This document shows, in pieces, positions 27,330 through 35,763 of a stretch of 64,000 bases of DNA; positions within the stretch are counted from its first letter, which is position 1; each line of letters starts with the position of its first letter. Made by a program: the position numbers and the translations under genes. The stretch is taken from positions 1-64,000 of the forward strand of contig JANINQ010000011.1 in the NCBI GenBank assembly GCA_024508675.1, read 5' to 3'. The notes beneath the pieces are model-generated. The model saw nothing but the letters and a program-made list of their open reading frames with translations. It was not told the DNA's origin and did no database searches. The DNA comes from Afipia sp. (lineage in GTDB: Bacteria > Pseudomonadota > Alphaproteobacteria > Rhizobiales > Xanthobacteraceae).

Positions 27330-28196
27330 ATGGTCCCGCAGGAAAAGCGCGAAGCATTCCGTGCCATCCTGTCGGGCAGAGACGTCATCAAGCCGGGATC
27401 GGTTTACGATCCGATCTCGGCACGCATTGCTGAGGACGTCGGTTTCGAACTCGGACTGTTCGGCGGGTCTGCGGCCTCGCTGACGATTCTCGGCGATCCG
27501 GACCTGTTGCTGATCACGCTCTCCGAGCTTGCCGAACAGGTTCGCCGCATCTGCCGCGCCGGCAACATTCCGGTGCTGGTCGATGCCGATCACGGCTATG
27601 GCAATGCGCTCAATGTCCGCCGCACGGTGCAGGAGCTGGAAGCCGCCGGTGCGGCGGGCCTCACGATCGAGGACACGTTGTTGCCGCAGGCCTACGGACA
27701 GGCGAAGCCGCAGGTGATCTCCATCGATGAGGGCGTCGGCAAGATGAAGGCCGCGCTGAGTGGCCGCTCCGATCTGTCGCTGGTCATCGTTGGACGCACG
27801 GGTGCGGCGTCGATCACCAATATCGAGGATACGGTAGCGCGTGCGAAGGCTTACGAGGCAACCGGCGTCGATGCGCTGTTCTTCACCGGCCTGAAAACCC
27901 GCGCCGAACTGCAGGCCATCGCCGCCGCGACCAAGCTGCCGATCATCATGGGTAGTGCCGACGGCGAACTGGCCGATACGGCATTTCTCGCCAGCCAGCG
28001 CGTGCGCGTCGCCAATCAGGGGCATCAGCCCATCGCGGCGGCGACGCAGGCGGTCTATGAGACCTTGAAGGCGCTGCGCGAGGGGACTTCGCCGAAAGAG
28101 CTGAAAGGTCTGCCGCCGGGCGAACTCACCAATCGCGTGATGCGCGATGCCGATGTGAAGGCGCGCATTGCGGACTTTTTAGGTCTGAAGAAGTAG
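27330..28196 (+). CDS. Oxaloacetate decarboxylase (isocitrate lyase/PEP mutase superfamily)
   Basis: Converts oxaloacetate to pyruvate and CO2 with Mg2+. 288 residues of a TIM barrel with LFGGSAASLTILGDPDLLLIT, the metal-binding VDADHGYGNALNV (about 86-98), and IEDTLLPQAYG. This set matches the Pseudomonas PA4872-type decarboxylase rather than methylisocitrate lyase, which has the KKCGH motif absent here. It lies 7 bp after pccA, suggesting joint control at the propionyl-CoA/C4-acid junction. Confidence 0.88.
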   Translation: MVPQEKREAFRAILSGRDVIKPGSVYDPISARIAEDVGFELGLFGGSAASLTILGDPDLLLITLSELAEQVRRICRAGNIPVLVDADHGYGNALNVRRTVQELEAAGAAGLTIEDTLLPQAYGQAKPQVISIDEGVGKMKAALSGRSDLSLVIVGRTGAASITNIEDTVARAKAYEATGVDALFFTGLKTRAELQAIAAATKLPIIMGSADGELADTAFLASQRVRVANQGHQPIAAATQAVYETLKALREGTSPKELKGLPPGELTNRVMRDADVKARIADFLGLKK

Positions 28197-28214
28197 CGCC
28201 ACACAGGTGGTTCG

Positions 28215-28514
28215 ATGGTCGATGTCATCCGCCACATCATCGTCAGAGGCAAGGTGCAGGGTGTCGGCTACCGCGCCTGGATCGCGGGCGAAGCCGAAGC
28301 GCGCGGACTAGGCGGATGGGCGCGCAACCGCAGGGACGGCACGGTGGAAGCGGTCCTGTCGGGACCTGATGACGCCGTCGCCGCGCTGATCGCGAAATGC
28401 CAGCACGGCCCCGGCATGGCGCGTGTGTCCGGTGTCGACAACGAGGCTGCGACCGACGACATGCTGAAACTCCGCATGGCGGATGAGAGGTTTTCCGTGC
28501 TGCCGACGATATGA
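28215..28514 (+). CDS. acyP: Acylphosphatase
   Basis: Hydrolyses acyl phosphates such as acetyl or carbamoyl phosphate. 99 residues with the anion-binding loop GKVQGVGYR (Arg20) and the catalytic Asn38 in ARNRRDGTVE, both essential in the family. It is 18 bp after the decarboxylase gene and probably the last gene of that operon. It converges on a LysR gene 10 bp away. Confidence 0.93.
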   Translation: MVDVIRHIIVRGKVQGVGYRAWIAGEAEARGLGGWARNRRDGTVEAVLSGPDDAVAALIAKCQHGPGMARVSGVDNEAATDDMLKLRMADERFSVLPTI

Positions 28515-28524
28515 ATCGGCTGAA

Positions 28525-29379
28525 TTACTTCGCGCCGGCTTCCTTGCGGAATGTCGCCGCGAGAATACGAAGCGCCGCGCGCTTCGAAGCATCGCTGACG
28601 CGCGAATAGAGCATCACTTTCGACACGGGGAAGCGTGGCAATCCGAGTGCCGGTCCGGCATCGATCATGCCCGCAGGTGCGATCCGGTTTGCAAGGGGCG
28701 CGACCGCGAGTCCTGCGGCCGCTGCGGCCACAACCGCGCTGACGCCGCCGCCGATGAAAGCCTCGGTCCATTTGACGCGTGCCTTGTCGAGCGCGCGGAC
28801 CGCGGTGGCGCGAACGCCGCACGGCGCGGCGAGGGTGGCGACACGCAGTGTCTCGCCCTTGCTCCAGCGGAATGCGGGCGACGCGAACCAGCCGAAATCA
28901 TCGGTGCAGAGGACTTCTCCGCCGCGGCGGCTGCCTTCCTGACGCACCACGACGGCATCTAAATCGCCGCCATCGAAGGCGTCGAGCAGGGTGCGTGAAA
29001 AATCGATGGTCACCGCAAGCGTCAGCGATGCCGATATGCCGTTCAGTTTTTCCAGAATGGGCACCAGTTCGGGACCGGCGGCGTGATCACTGATGCCGAG
29101 TGTCAACTGCTGGCGCACCGGAGCCGATCCCGACAGTGCGCGGTCATGTGCGGTCATCAAGGCGCGGGCGTGATCCTGAAATGTCGCGCCGTCTGCGGTG
29201 AGACGGACTGCGCGGGGCGAGCGCTCGACCAATCGTTTTCCGAGCGTCGCTTCGAGCCGCTGGAGTTTCATGCTGACGCCAGCCTGCGTCGTGCCAAGCA
29301 CTTCGGCGGCACGGGTGAAGCTCTGCAGCTCGGCCACCAGCAGGAAGGCCTGAACGGTCGGAATATCCAGCGTGTTCAT
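28525..29379 (-). CDS. LysR-family regulator, divergent to a tautomerase gene
   Basis: 284 residues with an N-terminal helix-turn-helix (LDIPTVQAFLLVAELQSFTRAAEVLGTTQAGVSMKLQRLE) and a PBP-type effector domain. The ATG at 29379 is chosen; a longer frame from 29415 adds 12 residues and would overlap the palindromic operator. Divergent arrangement with the tautomerase suggests it controls that gene and itself, with a small aromatic or halogenated acid as possible effector (inference). Confidence 0.88.
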   Translation of the reverse strand: MNTLDIPTVQAFLLVAELQSFTRAAEVLGTTQAGVSMKLQRLEATLGKRLVERSPRAVRLTADGATFQDHARALMTAHDRALSGSAPVRQQLTLGISDHAAGPELVPILEKLNGISASLTLAVTIDFSRTLLDAFDGGDLDAVVVRQEGSRRGGEVLCTDDFGWFASPAFRWSKGETLRVATLAAPCGVRATAVRALDKARVKWTEAFIGGGVSAVVAAAAAGLAVAPLANRIAPAGMIDAGPALGLPRFPVSKVMLYSRVSDASKRAALRILAATFRKEAGAK

Positions 29380-29385
29380 CTTTAC

Positions 29386-29439
29386 ATCATGAATCGTTAT
29401 GATTGAAATATACAATCATAAGGTACCAATATGATTGGT
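29386..29439. promoter_or_regulatory. LysR operator cluster
   Basis: Three overlapping or adjacent inverted repeats: ATCAT-N8-ATGAT (29386-29403), ATGATTG-N7-CAATCAT (29399-29419, containing a T-N11-A core), and ACCAATATGATTGGT (29425-29439). They fill the gap between the divergent LysR and tautomerase genes, as expected for recognition and activation half-sites. Confidence 0.65.
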
Positions 29440-29493
29440 GCGGGTCTAGCTTGTTGTCACGCGCTGATTGCGCAAGACCAAGGAAACACGACC

Positions 29494-29922
29494 ATGCCAC
29501 TCATCACAGTCCAATATACCTCCCACCGGAACGCTCCCTCGCTGAAGGCCGATATTGCCGCTGCCGTTACAAAACTTTCGGCCGACATCCTGCACAAGGA
29601 CCCCAATGTCACGGCGGTGATCGTGCAGTCCGTTGATGCGGCGGACTGGTTCGCGGGCGGCCGCTCCCTGGCCGAGCAGAAGCTGGCCAGCATATGGGTC
29701 GACATTCACATTTCGGATGGCACCAACGGCAAGGACGAGAAGGCCGATTTCATTGCCGCGACCTTCCAGCGGATGGATGACCTGCTCGGGCCGCTTCACA
29801 ATGAGAGCTACATTCATGTCCACGATGTACGTGCCGATGCCTACGGGTTCGGCGGGCTGACGCAGGAGCGCCGCTATATTTCTGGCAAACTTGCAGTCGC
29901 GCCTCGCAGCGCTGCGGCGTGA
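29494..29922 (+). CDS. Tautomerase-family protein (4-oxalocrotonate tautomerase-like)
   Basis: 142 residues starting MPLITVQYTS. After Met removal Pro becomes the N-terminal catalytic base of the family. The length is about twice the 62-residue 4-OT, as in the longer tautomerase-family proteins; the C-terminal half ends YIHVHDVRADAYGFGG. Reaction could be keto-enol isomerisation or hydrolytic dehalogenation; I cannot decide. An upstream start at 29431 would run into the operator region and is not used. Confidence 0.82.
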   Translation: MPLITVQYTSHRNAPSLKADIAAAVTKLSADILHKDPNVTAVIVQSVDAADWFAGGRSLAEQKLASIWVDIHISDGTNGKDEKADFIAATFQRMDDLLGPLHNESYIHVHDVRADAYGFGGLTQERRYISGKLAVAPRSAAA

Positions 29923-29982
29923 ATGACGTGCTCGGCACCTTCGAGGATGGCGACATTCTCGAAGGCTGCCTCGCGAAGGATG

Positions 29983-31605
29983 TTAAAGATTCAGATCGAG
30001 ATTGATGTGAGGCGTGGATTTCAGGATGCTGTTGCGCTGGGCCAGCGCCAGATCGTAGTCCGGCTTGAGCGCGATGGCTGAATTGAAACTGGCAAGGGCG
30101 TCTTTCGCCCGCCCGAGATGCTGGAGCGCGACGCCCCTGTTGTAGTGAAGCATGGGGGCCGCAGGTTGCAGGTCGATCGCCCGCGCGATCTGGCGCTCTG
30201 CTGCTTCGAACCTGTGCTGCTGAAGAAGAAGCACGCCAAGGAGATAAGCCGCCTCGGCGTGTTTCGGCTCGGACTCCAGAATGGCCCGATACGCCTTTTC
30301 AGCTTCCGCGATCCGTCCGCGCTGATGCAGGATCTTCGCGGTAGTCAGATCAATCGGTGTTTTGTGGTTCGGGCTGCCTTTGAGTCTTTTAAGGAGCCGG
30401 GATGCATCGGCGTGCCGCTGATCGGCCTCCAGAATCTGACGGCACGCAATTGCTGCGCCGGCGAGATTTCCGTCCTTCTCCATGCGCAGGGCGCGATCGA
30501 GAACCACGGGCAGGCTGAGCGGTTCAAGCTTGCCTTGAGGATTTCGCGCATCCGGCGTGTTGATGCGGAGGCATTCGACCCGCCGTTCGATGCCGCCGAA
30601 ATCGTACTTGTAGGGGAAGTCCCCGGTTTGCAGATCGTAGACCTTGAAGCCGTTCTCGATGCCCCAGCGCACGCACTGTAGATGGAGTACGAAGCCGGGA
30701 GGCGGGCGCCTGACGTTGAGGTCGCGTCCGTTGAGCAGGCTGATCAGCGATTTGCTCTTCCAGTCGATCAGGCTGGCCTGAATGCCGATCCGCTTGTCGC
30801 CCTGCCAGAGGATCGGCAGATACAGCGCATTGTCCGCAAAGCAGCAGCGCAGCATGTTGCGGAAGTTCGCCATCATGCCATGGGGCAGGCGCGGATTATA
30901 ACGCGCGGCGAGTTTCGCGGCCCATTGCAATTCCCAGAACTTCAGCAGCGCCTCGATGTCCTCGTCGATGGTCTCTGGTTTGGGCGTGGTGATTCTGTAG
31001 TCGTCGTCTTCTGCCTGCCGCAGCGCGGCGCGTGCATTTCTCCGCGCCTTTGCATCGAGCCGCTCATAGAGGAAGGCATCCCAGCTTCCGGGCAGGTTCA
31101 CATAGACGTAAATGTCGTGGTCGATGCCATCGCCGTCGTCGGGACGCTGGATTTTCTCGGTGATGAAACCGGGCTGCGGAAATTCATTCAGGAAAAGGGT
31201 GAGCCGCTCCGGGGATGCGAAGATGTTTTCCAGATGCAGCCGCGACCAGTTCAGCCGTTTGGTGTGGTCCGCAAAGGCCCGGATGACATCTTGCTCAAAG
31301 CGCGGATCACAGATGAAGCCGGTGTAGCCGGCGAAATAGCCACCGCCGGTGCGCAGCTCGTTTCGGAAAGTGCTGTCGCGATTCGGTTCGGTCCGCAGTT
31401 GCAGCGGGAAGAATCCGGTATAGTCGGAAGAAGGGGTGGTCTTCGCTGCAAGCACGATCCATTGACAGCCGAGCTTTTCGAACCATCCCGCGATCCATGT
31501 CCACGACATGTAAAGCTGTGCTTCGGGGTCGGCCTGGTACACAGCTTCCCAACTGCTCCGAACGCGGAGCAATCCGTCACGGCTCCTGATAACATCCACA
31601 TGCAT
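29983..31605 (-). CDS. CelD/BcsL-like acetyltransferase domain fused to TPR repeats
   Basis: 540 residues. The first 370 match the CelD/FemAB-like GNAT-fold family used in envelope polysaccharide work: LYMSWTWIAGWFEKLG near the start, then FLYERLDAKARRNARAALRQAED, and VYDLQTGDFPYKYDFGG at about 330-346. Residues from about 375 to the end are TPR-like (RALRMEKDGNLAGAAIACRQIL, KAYRAILESEPKHAEAAYLLGVLLLQQHRFEAAERQI). The TPR tail probably docks partner proteins. No signal peptide, so cytosolic. The acceptor is unknown; no exopolysaccharide genes are adjacent. Confidence 0.75.
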   Translation of the reverse strand: MHVDVIRSRDGLLRVRSSWEAVYQADPEAQLYMSWTWIAGWFEKLGCQWIVLAAKTTPSSDYTGFFPLQLRTEPNRDSTFRNELRTGGGYFAGYTGFICDPRFEQDVIRAFADHTKRLNWSRLHLENIFASPERLTLFLNEFPQPGFITEKIQRPDDGDGIDHDIYVYVNLPGSWDAFLYERLDAKARRNARAALRQAEDDDYRITTPKPETIDEDIEALLKFWELQWAAKLAARYNPRLPHGMMANFRNMLRCCFADNALYLPILWQGDKRIGIQASLIDWKSKSLISLLNGRDLNVRRPPPGFVLHLQCVRWGIENGFKVYDLQTGDFPYKYDFGGIERRVECLRINTPDARNPQGKLEPLSLPVVLDRALRMEKDGNLAGAAIACRQILEADQRHADASRLLKRLKGSPNHKTPIDLTTAKILHQRGRIAEAEKAYRAILESEPKHAEAAYLLGVLLLQQHRFEAAERQIARAIDLQPAAPMLHYNRGVALQHLGRAKDALASFNSAIALKPDYDLALAQRNSILKSTPHINLDLNL

Positions 31606-31755
31606 GGCGGTGACCTTTGCTCCTGAGAGCGTCGGTGCGCGAATGAGCGGTGTTGGCGGACGAAGGCTGTTCTGACTGCAATTTCCTGCGTGAGTTCAAG
31701 GCCGGCTCCGATTACGCCACGGACGGCCAGTGCTAGCAAGGCAATAGCGGGCCGG

Positions 31756-32463
31756 TCAGGCGCCGAAGACCTCTTCGAAGGCCTGCTTCAGGGCCACGTC
31801 CACATCGTGCATGGTGACCGGCAGGCCGAGATCGACAAGGCTGGTCACCCCATGGCGCGGGTCCTGCACGCCGCAAGGGATGATCCCCGAGAAGTGCGAC
31901 AGGTCCGGCTCGACGTTGATCGAGATGCCGTGCAGGCTGACCCAGCGCTTCAGGCGGACGCCGATGGCGGCGATCTTGTCTTCGTGGGCAGGGCCCTTCT
32001 CAGGCCGCGCGACCCATACGCCGACACGATCCTCACGCCGCTCGCCCCGGACATTGAAGGCGGCGAGGGCGCGAATCGTGAATTGTTCAAGGCTGGCGAC
32101 ATAAGCGCGGACGTCGGGACGCCGGCGCTTGAGATCGAGCATCAGATAGACCACCCGCTGGCCCGGACCGTGATAGGTGAACTGCCCGCCGCGGCCGGTG
32201 GCGAACACCGGGAAACGGGCGTCGATCAGGTCTTCCGGCCTCGCGCTGGTGCCGGACGTATAGAGCGGGGGGTGTTCCAGCAGCCAGACCAGTTCCGGGG
32301 CATGACCGGCGGCAATGTCCGCGGCCCGCTTTTCCATGACCTCCAGGGCGTCCTGATAGGGCACCGGCGAATCGGCCACCCGCCATTCGGCCGGAGGGCC
32401 GGATTGGGCGAAAAACGACGTCAAAGCAGGGTCTTCGCGCCGTGTCTGGAGGGCATTAACCAT
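31756..32463 (-). CDS. lipB: Octanoyl-[ACP]:protein N-octanoyltransferase LipB
   Basis: Transfers octanoyl from acyl carrier protein to lipoyl domains, the first step of lipoate synthesis. 235 residues with the catalytic pair Lys163 ([13 protein letters not shown]) and Cys197 (IIPCGV), 34 apart as in E. coli LipB, plus [13 protein letters not shown]. The ATG at 32463 is only 15 bp from the divergent fliN start; a TTG at 32424 would leave more room and is a possible true start. lipA is not in the window. Confidence 0.94.
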   Translation of the reverse strand: MVNALQTRREDPALTSFFAQSGPPAEWRVADSPVPYQDALEVMEKRAADIAAGHAPELVWLLEHPPLYTSGTSARPEDLIDARFPVFATGRGGQFTYHGPGQRVVYLMLDLKRRRPDVRAYVASLEQFTIRALAAFNVRGERREDRVGVWVARPEKGPAHEDKIAAIGVRLKRWVSLHGISINVEPDLSHFSGIIPCGVQDPRHGVTSLVDLGLPVTMHDVDVALKQAFEEVFGA

Positions 32464-32478
32464 TGGGTAACCATAACC

Positions 32479-32766
32479 ATGGTGATCTGGCGTTATCGTT
32501 CATTTGTGGATGCGGAAGTCAAAGTGCCAACCCTCGATAACGTCTCCGTCGATCTGATGGTGGTCCTCGGCACCACCTCGATGCCGATCCATCAGGTGAT
32601 GCGGCTCAGCCGCGGCGCGATCATCGAACTGGACGCGTCGGAACAGGACGAGGTCAAGGTGCTTGCGAACAACCTGCCGGTCGCCAGCGGCGTGGTGGTC
32701 GTGAACCGCAACCGGATTGCGGTCGAAGTCAAGCAAATGCTGCCCCGGTCGCCTGACCGCAGATAG
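32479..32766 (+). CDS. fliN: FliN-like flagellar motor switch protein
   Basis: 95 residues, a single SpoA/FliN domain: [46 protein letters not shown] and [23 protein letters not shown]. The pattern matches the C-ring switch protein that sets rotation. It stands alone, without fliM, fliG or other flagellar genes. It is divergent from lipB and precedes tRNA-Leu. The ATG at 32479 gives the domain a natural beginning; frames extending further upstream run antisense through lipB. Confidence 0.88.
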   Translation: MVIWRYRSFVDAEVKVPTLDNVSVDLMVVLGTTSMPIHQVMRLSRGAIIELDASEQDEVKVLANNLPVASGVVVVNRNRIAVEVKQMLPRSPDRR

Positions 32767-32875
32767 TCCGCAAACCATTGGATAAAGCCCCGTTCTGGGC
32801 CTTGTCCCCCCGACTCCGATTTGTTACATGGGCGCCGTCGATCCGCGCCGGGTGCAAATCCGGGCCGATCTTCTA

Positions 32876-32960
32876 GCGCTCGTGGCGGAATTGGTAGACG
32901 CGCTGCCTTGAGGTGGCAGTCCGTAACAGGGTGGGGGTTCGAGTCCCTCCGAGCGCACCA
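32876..32960 (+). tRNA. tRNA-Leu (anticodon GAG)
   Basis: 85-nt class II tRNA: acceptor GCGCTCG/CGAGCGC, D-arm with TGGTAGACGCG, anticodon stem CTGCC/GGCAG around TTGAGGT (anticodon GAG), long variable arm, T-loop GTTCGAGTC, discriminator A and encoded CCA at 32958-32960. Confidence 0.96.
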
Positions 32961-33023
32961 CCTCACAAAACATCATTGAAATCATTGAGCTTTCAACTCG
33001 AGCGGAGTTGAAAGCAGAAGTTT

Positions 33024-33161
33024 CTATTCGACAGACTTCTTCAGGTCGTCTGGGTCGGGATTCCTGTCAGGATCCTGATCAGGATGATCCCAAGGTTCGT
33101 CCAGAATTTCTTCCGGCTCATCGCCTTCTTCGCCTTTTACCGGTTTCTTCGGATCGGCCAT
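33024..33161 (-). CDS. Small highly acidic protein (45 residues)
   Basis: Reads MADPKKPVKGEEGDEPEEIL then DEPWDHPDQDPDRNPDPDDL and KKSVE, ending at a TAG. Nearly half the residues are Asp, Glu or Pro. AGGGG lies 6 to 10 bases before the ATG. It begins 24 bp after the stop of a 93-residue gene on the same strand, so the pair is probably one transcript. No homologue is known to me. The composition suggests a disordered, charged protein. I regard it as real because of the ribosome-binding site and the coherent acidic frame. Confidence 0.6.
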   Translation of the reverse strand: MADPKKPVKGEEGDEPEEILDEPWDHPDQDPDRNPDPDDLKKSVE

Positions 33162-33185
33162 CTGACGCCCCTGTGTTCGTTGCGG

Positions 33186-33467
33186 TTAGACCAGCACAAG
33201 CCCCGAAACCTTTCGCAAATCATCCTTCGCCTTGTGCGCGGCTCGATAATCTTCAAGAAATTCGATGTTCGTGCATGCACCCTGCTTCGCGAGCAGATGG
33301 TAGACACCACCGATATGGCGCAGCCGGAATTTCGCAGGTCCGGGTGGCAATTGCCGAGCCTCCAAAATCGTGCATCTCGCATGGGCCATGAGATAATCGG
33401 TTGCGTTTGACATGCAGGACAACGGTGTTGGAACGCCGGCGTTCCATTCGGCGGTCTGCAGATTCAT
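33186..33467 (-). CDS. Hypothetical protein (93 residues)
   Basis: Starts MNLQTAEWNAGVPTPLSCMS with GAGAG four bases before the ATG. Contains NATDYLMAHARCTILEARQLPPG and RLRHIGGVYHLLAKQGACTN; it looks globular and mostly helical, with three cysteines. It precedes the 45-residue acidic gene by 24 bp. I recognise no domain. Confidence 0.6.
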   Translation of the reverse strand: MNLQTAEWNAGVPTPLSCMSNATDYLMAHARCTILEARQLPPGPAKFRLRHIGGVYHLLAKQGACTNIEFLEDYRAAHKAKDDLRKVSGLVLV

Positions 33468-33560
33468 CTATCTCTCGCGCACATGCTTTTCTCAGGCACA
33501 TGGCGCTGTGGTGAATGTCTGATTTTCAGGAACTACGCGAATTCTCGCGCAGGAAATGCG

Positions 33561-33698
33561 GTGCGTCACAACGATTCAAACGCGACCGGCATGTCGCAAC
33601 AGGATCGCGCGACTGTGCCCGGCCCCCTGAACGTGGGCGGCACGTCGCAGTCCTCGCCGAACACGGCGCAGCCGGGTGCTCGCAAGGAAGGCAAGTAA
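33561..33698 (+). CDS. Possible small protein (45 residues, GTG start)
   Basis: GTG at 33561 is preceded by AGGA (33551-33554) six bases away. The product runs VRHNDSNATGMSQQDRATVP then GPLNVGGTSQSSPNTAQPGA and RKEGK, rich in Ser, Gly, Pro, Asn and Gln and probably disordered. A longer frame from 33483 has no better start. Low confidence that it is translated. Confidence 0.4.
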   Translation: MRHNDSNATGMSQQDRATVPGPLNVGGTSQSSPNTAQPGARKEGK

Positions 33699-33730
33699 CG
33701 TCTGATGATACTTCGCCGGGCGGTTTTCGT

Positions 33731-34906
33731 TCAGCGGATATTAGGACCCGGCGCGACATCCGTGCGGCTGCCGGTCTTGATCGGCTTGGCGATGGCGACA
33801 GGTGCCTGATCGCTTTTGCGAACTGCGTGACCGGAGGGAAGCCGCGCGACACTTTGGATCTTGCCCGTGGTGATCACGTTCGCTCGCAGCTTCTTGCCGT
33901 GGAGGGCGAGAGCTGGCGGTGTATGCAGTATGGCCGCGGAGGTACGCATGGCCGGCTTTTGCTGCATCAGCCACACCGAGCGGATTGATCTTGATGCACG
34001 ATGCAACGGAATCTCCGGTGCATCGAACGTGAAGCCTGTCGGTGCCTTGGCAACGGCGCCCGGAGCATTGAGCCAATGCGGGACCCACTGCGCAGGCTCG
34101 GTCGGTGTCTTCGGTTGATCCGGCGTTGCGGGGACGACGTGGACGATCTTGTAGCCGCGCGCTTTCAACTGCTGAAGGATCACGGGCAGGGCCGCCTGGG
34201 TGCGGGCCTGAATGTCGTGCAGGAGCAGAACGCCTTTGCCTTTGGCCTCAAGCCGCGACAGCGCGTAGTTGACCACCTGTGTCGAGGAAATGTGCCGCCA
34301 GTCATCGGCGGGGAAGTCCGCGCTCCAGGTCATCAGGCCACGCTTGCTCAGTTCGGCCTCAAGCAGGTCGCCGCGGCGCAAGCCGGGAATCCGGAAGAAC
34401 GGCGCAAGCTGCGATGGATCGGCAAGAGCGGCGGTGACGTGCGTGATGCCGTCGTCGATTTCGGCGGTCATGCGCTCCGGCGGAAGTTTGCCGAAGAAGG
34501 TCGGATGATTTTCGCTATGCGTGCCGATGGTGTGCCCGGCATCATGGATGCGGCGCACGTCCTGCGGGAATTCCTTCGCCATGCGCCCGACCAGAAAGAA
34601 CGTTGCCTTCACGCATTGCGCGGCAAGCGTCTGAAGGACCGCATTGGTGTGTGCGGGAAGCGGACCGTCATCGAATGTCAGGACAACTTCGTGATCTTCA
34701 AGCGGCAGCGTTTCGCCGTACTGCATCGTGCCGATGCGCGGATGCTCCTTCGGGTCCACCACGATGGTGCGTGAGGTGCCGAGCGCATCCGGATTTCCGG
34801 GGCAGGCTGCCGCGGCGTGGGCCACCGGGGGTGTCAGGCCCGCAGCGGCCACGAGCAGGCTCAGCGCCAGAAGAGTCGTTCGGTTGCAAGTGATGGTTCG
34901 GCGCAT
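33731..34906 (-). CDS. Polysaccharide deacetylase family protein, exported, with C-terminal extension
   Basis: NodB-type deacetylase removing acetyl groups from N-acetylglucosamine in a glycan. 391 residues: signal peptide (TLLALSLLVAAAGLTPPVAHA), LTFDDGP at about 76-82 (catalytic base and metal Asp), the metal motif HSENHP at about 130-135, and LLLHDI. After about 250 the sequence is an extended Pro/Ala-rich tail, absent in the neighbour and probably disordered. The next gene upstream on this strand is a shorter paralogue. Substrate, peptidoglycan or exopolysaccharide, unknown. Confidence 0.85.
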   Translation of the reverse strand: MRRTITCNRTTLLALSLLVAAAGLTPPVAHAAAACPGNPDALGTSRTIVVDPKEHPRIGTMQYGETLPLEDHEVVLTFDDGPLPAHTNAVLQTLAAQCVKATFFLVGRMAKEFPQDVRRIHDAGHTIGTHSENHPTFFGKLPPERMTAEIDDGITHVTAALADPSQLAPFFRIPGLRRGDLLEAELSKRGLMTWSADFPADDWRHISSTQVVNYALSRLEAKGKGVLLLHDIQARTQAALPVILQQLKARGYKIVHVVPATPDQPKTPTEPAQWVPHWLNAPGAVAKAPTGFTFDAPEIPLHRASRSIRSVWLMQQKPAMRTSAAILHTPPALALHGKKLRANVITTGKIQSVARLPSGHAVRKSDQAPVAIAKPIKTGSRTDVAPGPNIR

Positions 34907-34992
34907 GGAAAACCTGTGAGCAGCACACCACTGACGGGCTTACCGCCAGGGCCGTGAACGTCGGATTAATTCAGGGAAGCGTTACCGCTCAT

Positions 34993-35763
34993 TCAATTCC
35001 TGGCTGGCCGGGGCGCGACCAGATGAACGACCTTGTAGCCGTTGCGCCGGAGGTACTGCAGAAACGCGGGCAACATTTTGGCGGTCTGTGCCTTGGTGTC
35101 GTGGAAAAGGATGATTCCCTTTTCCTCATAGTCGAGCCGTTCGATGATGAGGTTCAACTGTTGCTCCGGCGTCATGGGATTCCAGTCGCTGGCCCACAGG
35201 TCAGCGCCGAGAACCGCAATCCCGCGCGATTGAAGGCTGCTCAGCAGGGCAGGCGTCGATGCGAAGCCCGGAAAGCGGAAAAAGGGTGTCGAGGGGACGG
35301 ACGTTGCCGTGCCATTCAATGCCTTCTCATCGGCGGCGATCCCGCGATCGATTTCCTCGATGGCCTGCGCCTGGCCGATCTTGTCGAGCGGGCGGTGCGA
35401 CCACGTATGATGGCCGATGCTGTGGCCTCCGGCTGCGATGGCCTTGACGATGCCCGGATTGGCCTCCGCATTCCTGCCGATCAGAAAGAATGTCGCCCGA
35501 ACGCATTCAGCGGCCAGTGCAGCGAGGACTTTCGTCGTGGTCGCAGGAAAGGGGCCGTCATCGAAGGTGAGTACGACTTCCTTCTCCGCCAGCGGCAGGG
35601 ATTGCGGAAAGCTCTTGAGGCCGACGCGGGGAAACGCCTGCGGATCGAGCGTCATGACGCGCGAGGTACCGAGCGCATCCTTGCGCGGACAATCCGCGGC
35701 GCGGGCCGCCGATATCGATGCCGATGCGATCAGAACAAGGATCGCGGCTTTCCGTAAGGTCAT
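34993..35763 (-). CDS. Polysaccharide deacetylase family protein, exported (paralogue)
   Basis: 256 residues from the ATG at 35763 with signal peptide LRKAAILVLIASASISAARA. NodB motifs are LTFDDGPFPA, HTWSHRP and IILFHD. It shares the opening CPxxDALGTSR motif and overall layout with the neighbour downstream (33731-34906), so this is a tandem duplication. It lacks the neighbour's long tail. An upstream start at 35799 adds 12 residues before the leader and is not used. Confidence 0.85.
   Translation of the reverse strand: MTLRKAAILVLIASASISAARAADCPRKDALGTSRVMTLDPQAFPRVGLKSFPQSLPLAEKEVVLTFDDGPFPATTTKVLAALAAECVRATFFLIGRNAEANPGIVKAIAAGGHSIGHHTWSHRPLDKIGQAQAIEEIDRGIAADEKALNGTATSVPSTPFFRFPGFASTPALLSSLQSRGIAVLGADLWASDWNPMTPEQQLNLIIERLDYEEKGIILFHDTKAQTAKMLPAFLQYLRRNGYKVVHLVAPRPARN

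Noticed and set aside
33515-33988. 158-codon frame covering the small GTG gene and the end of the deacetylase
   Set aside because: It runs antisense to the deacetylase end and has no conserved pattern.
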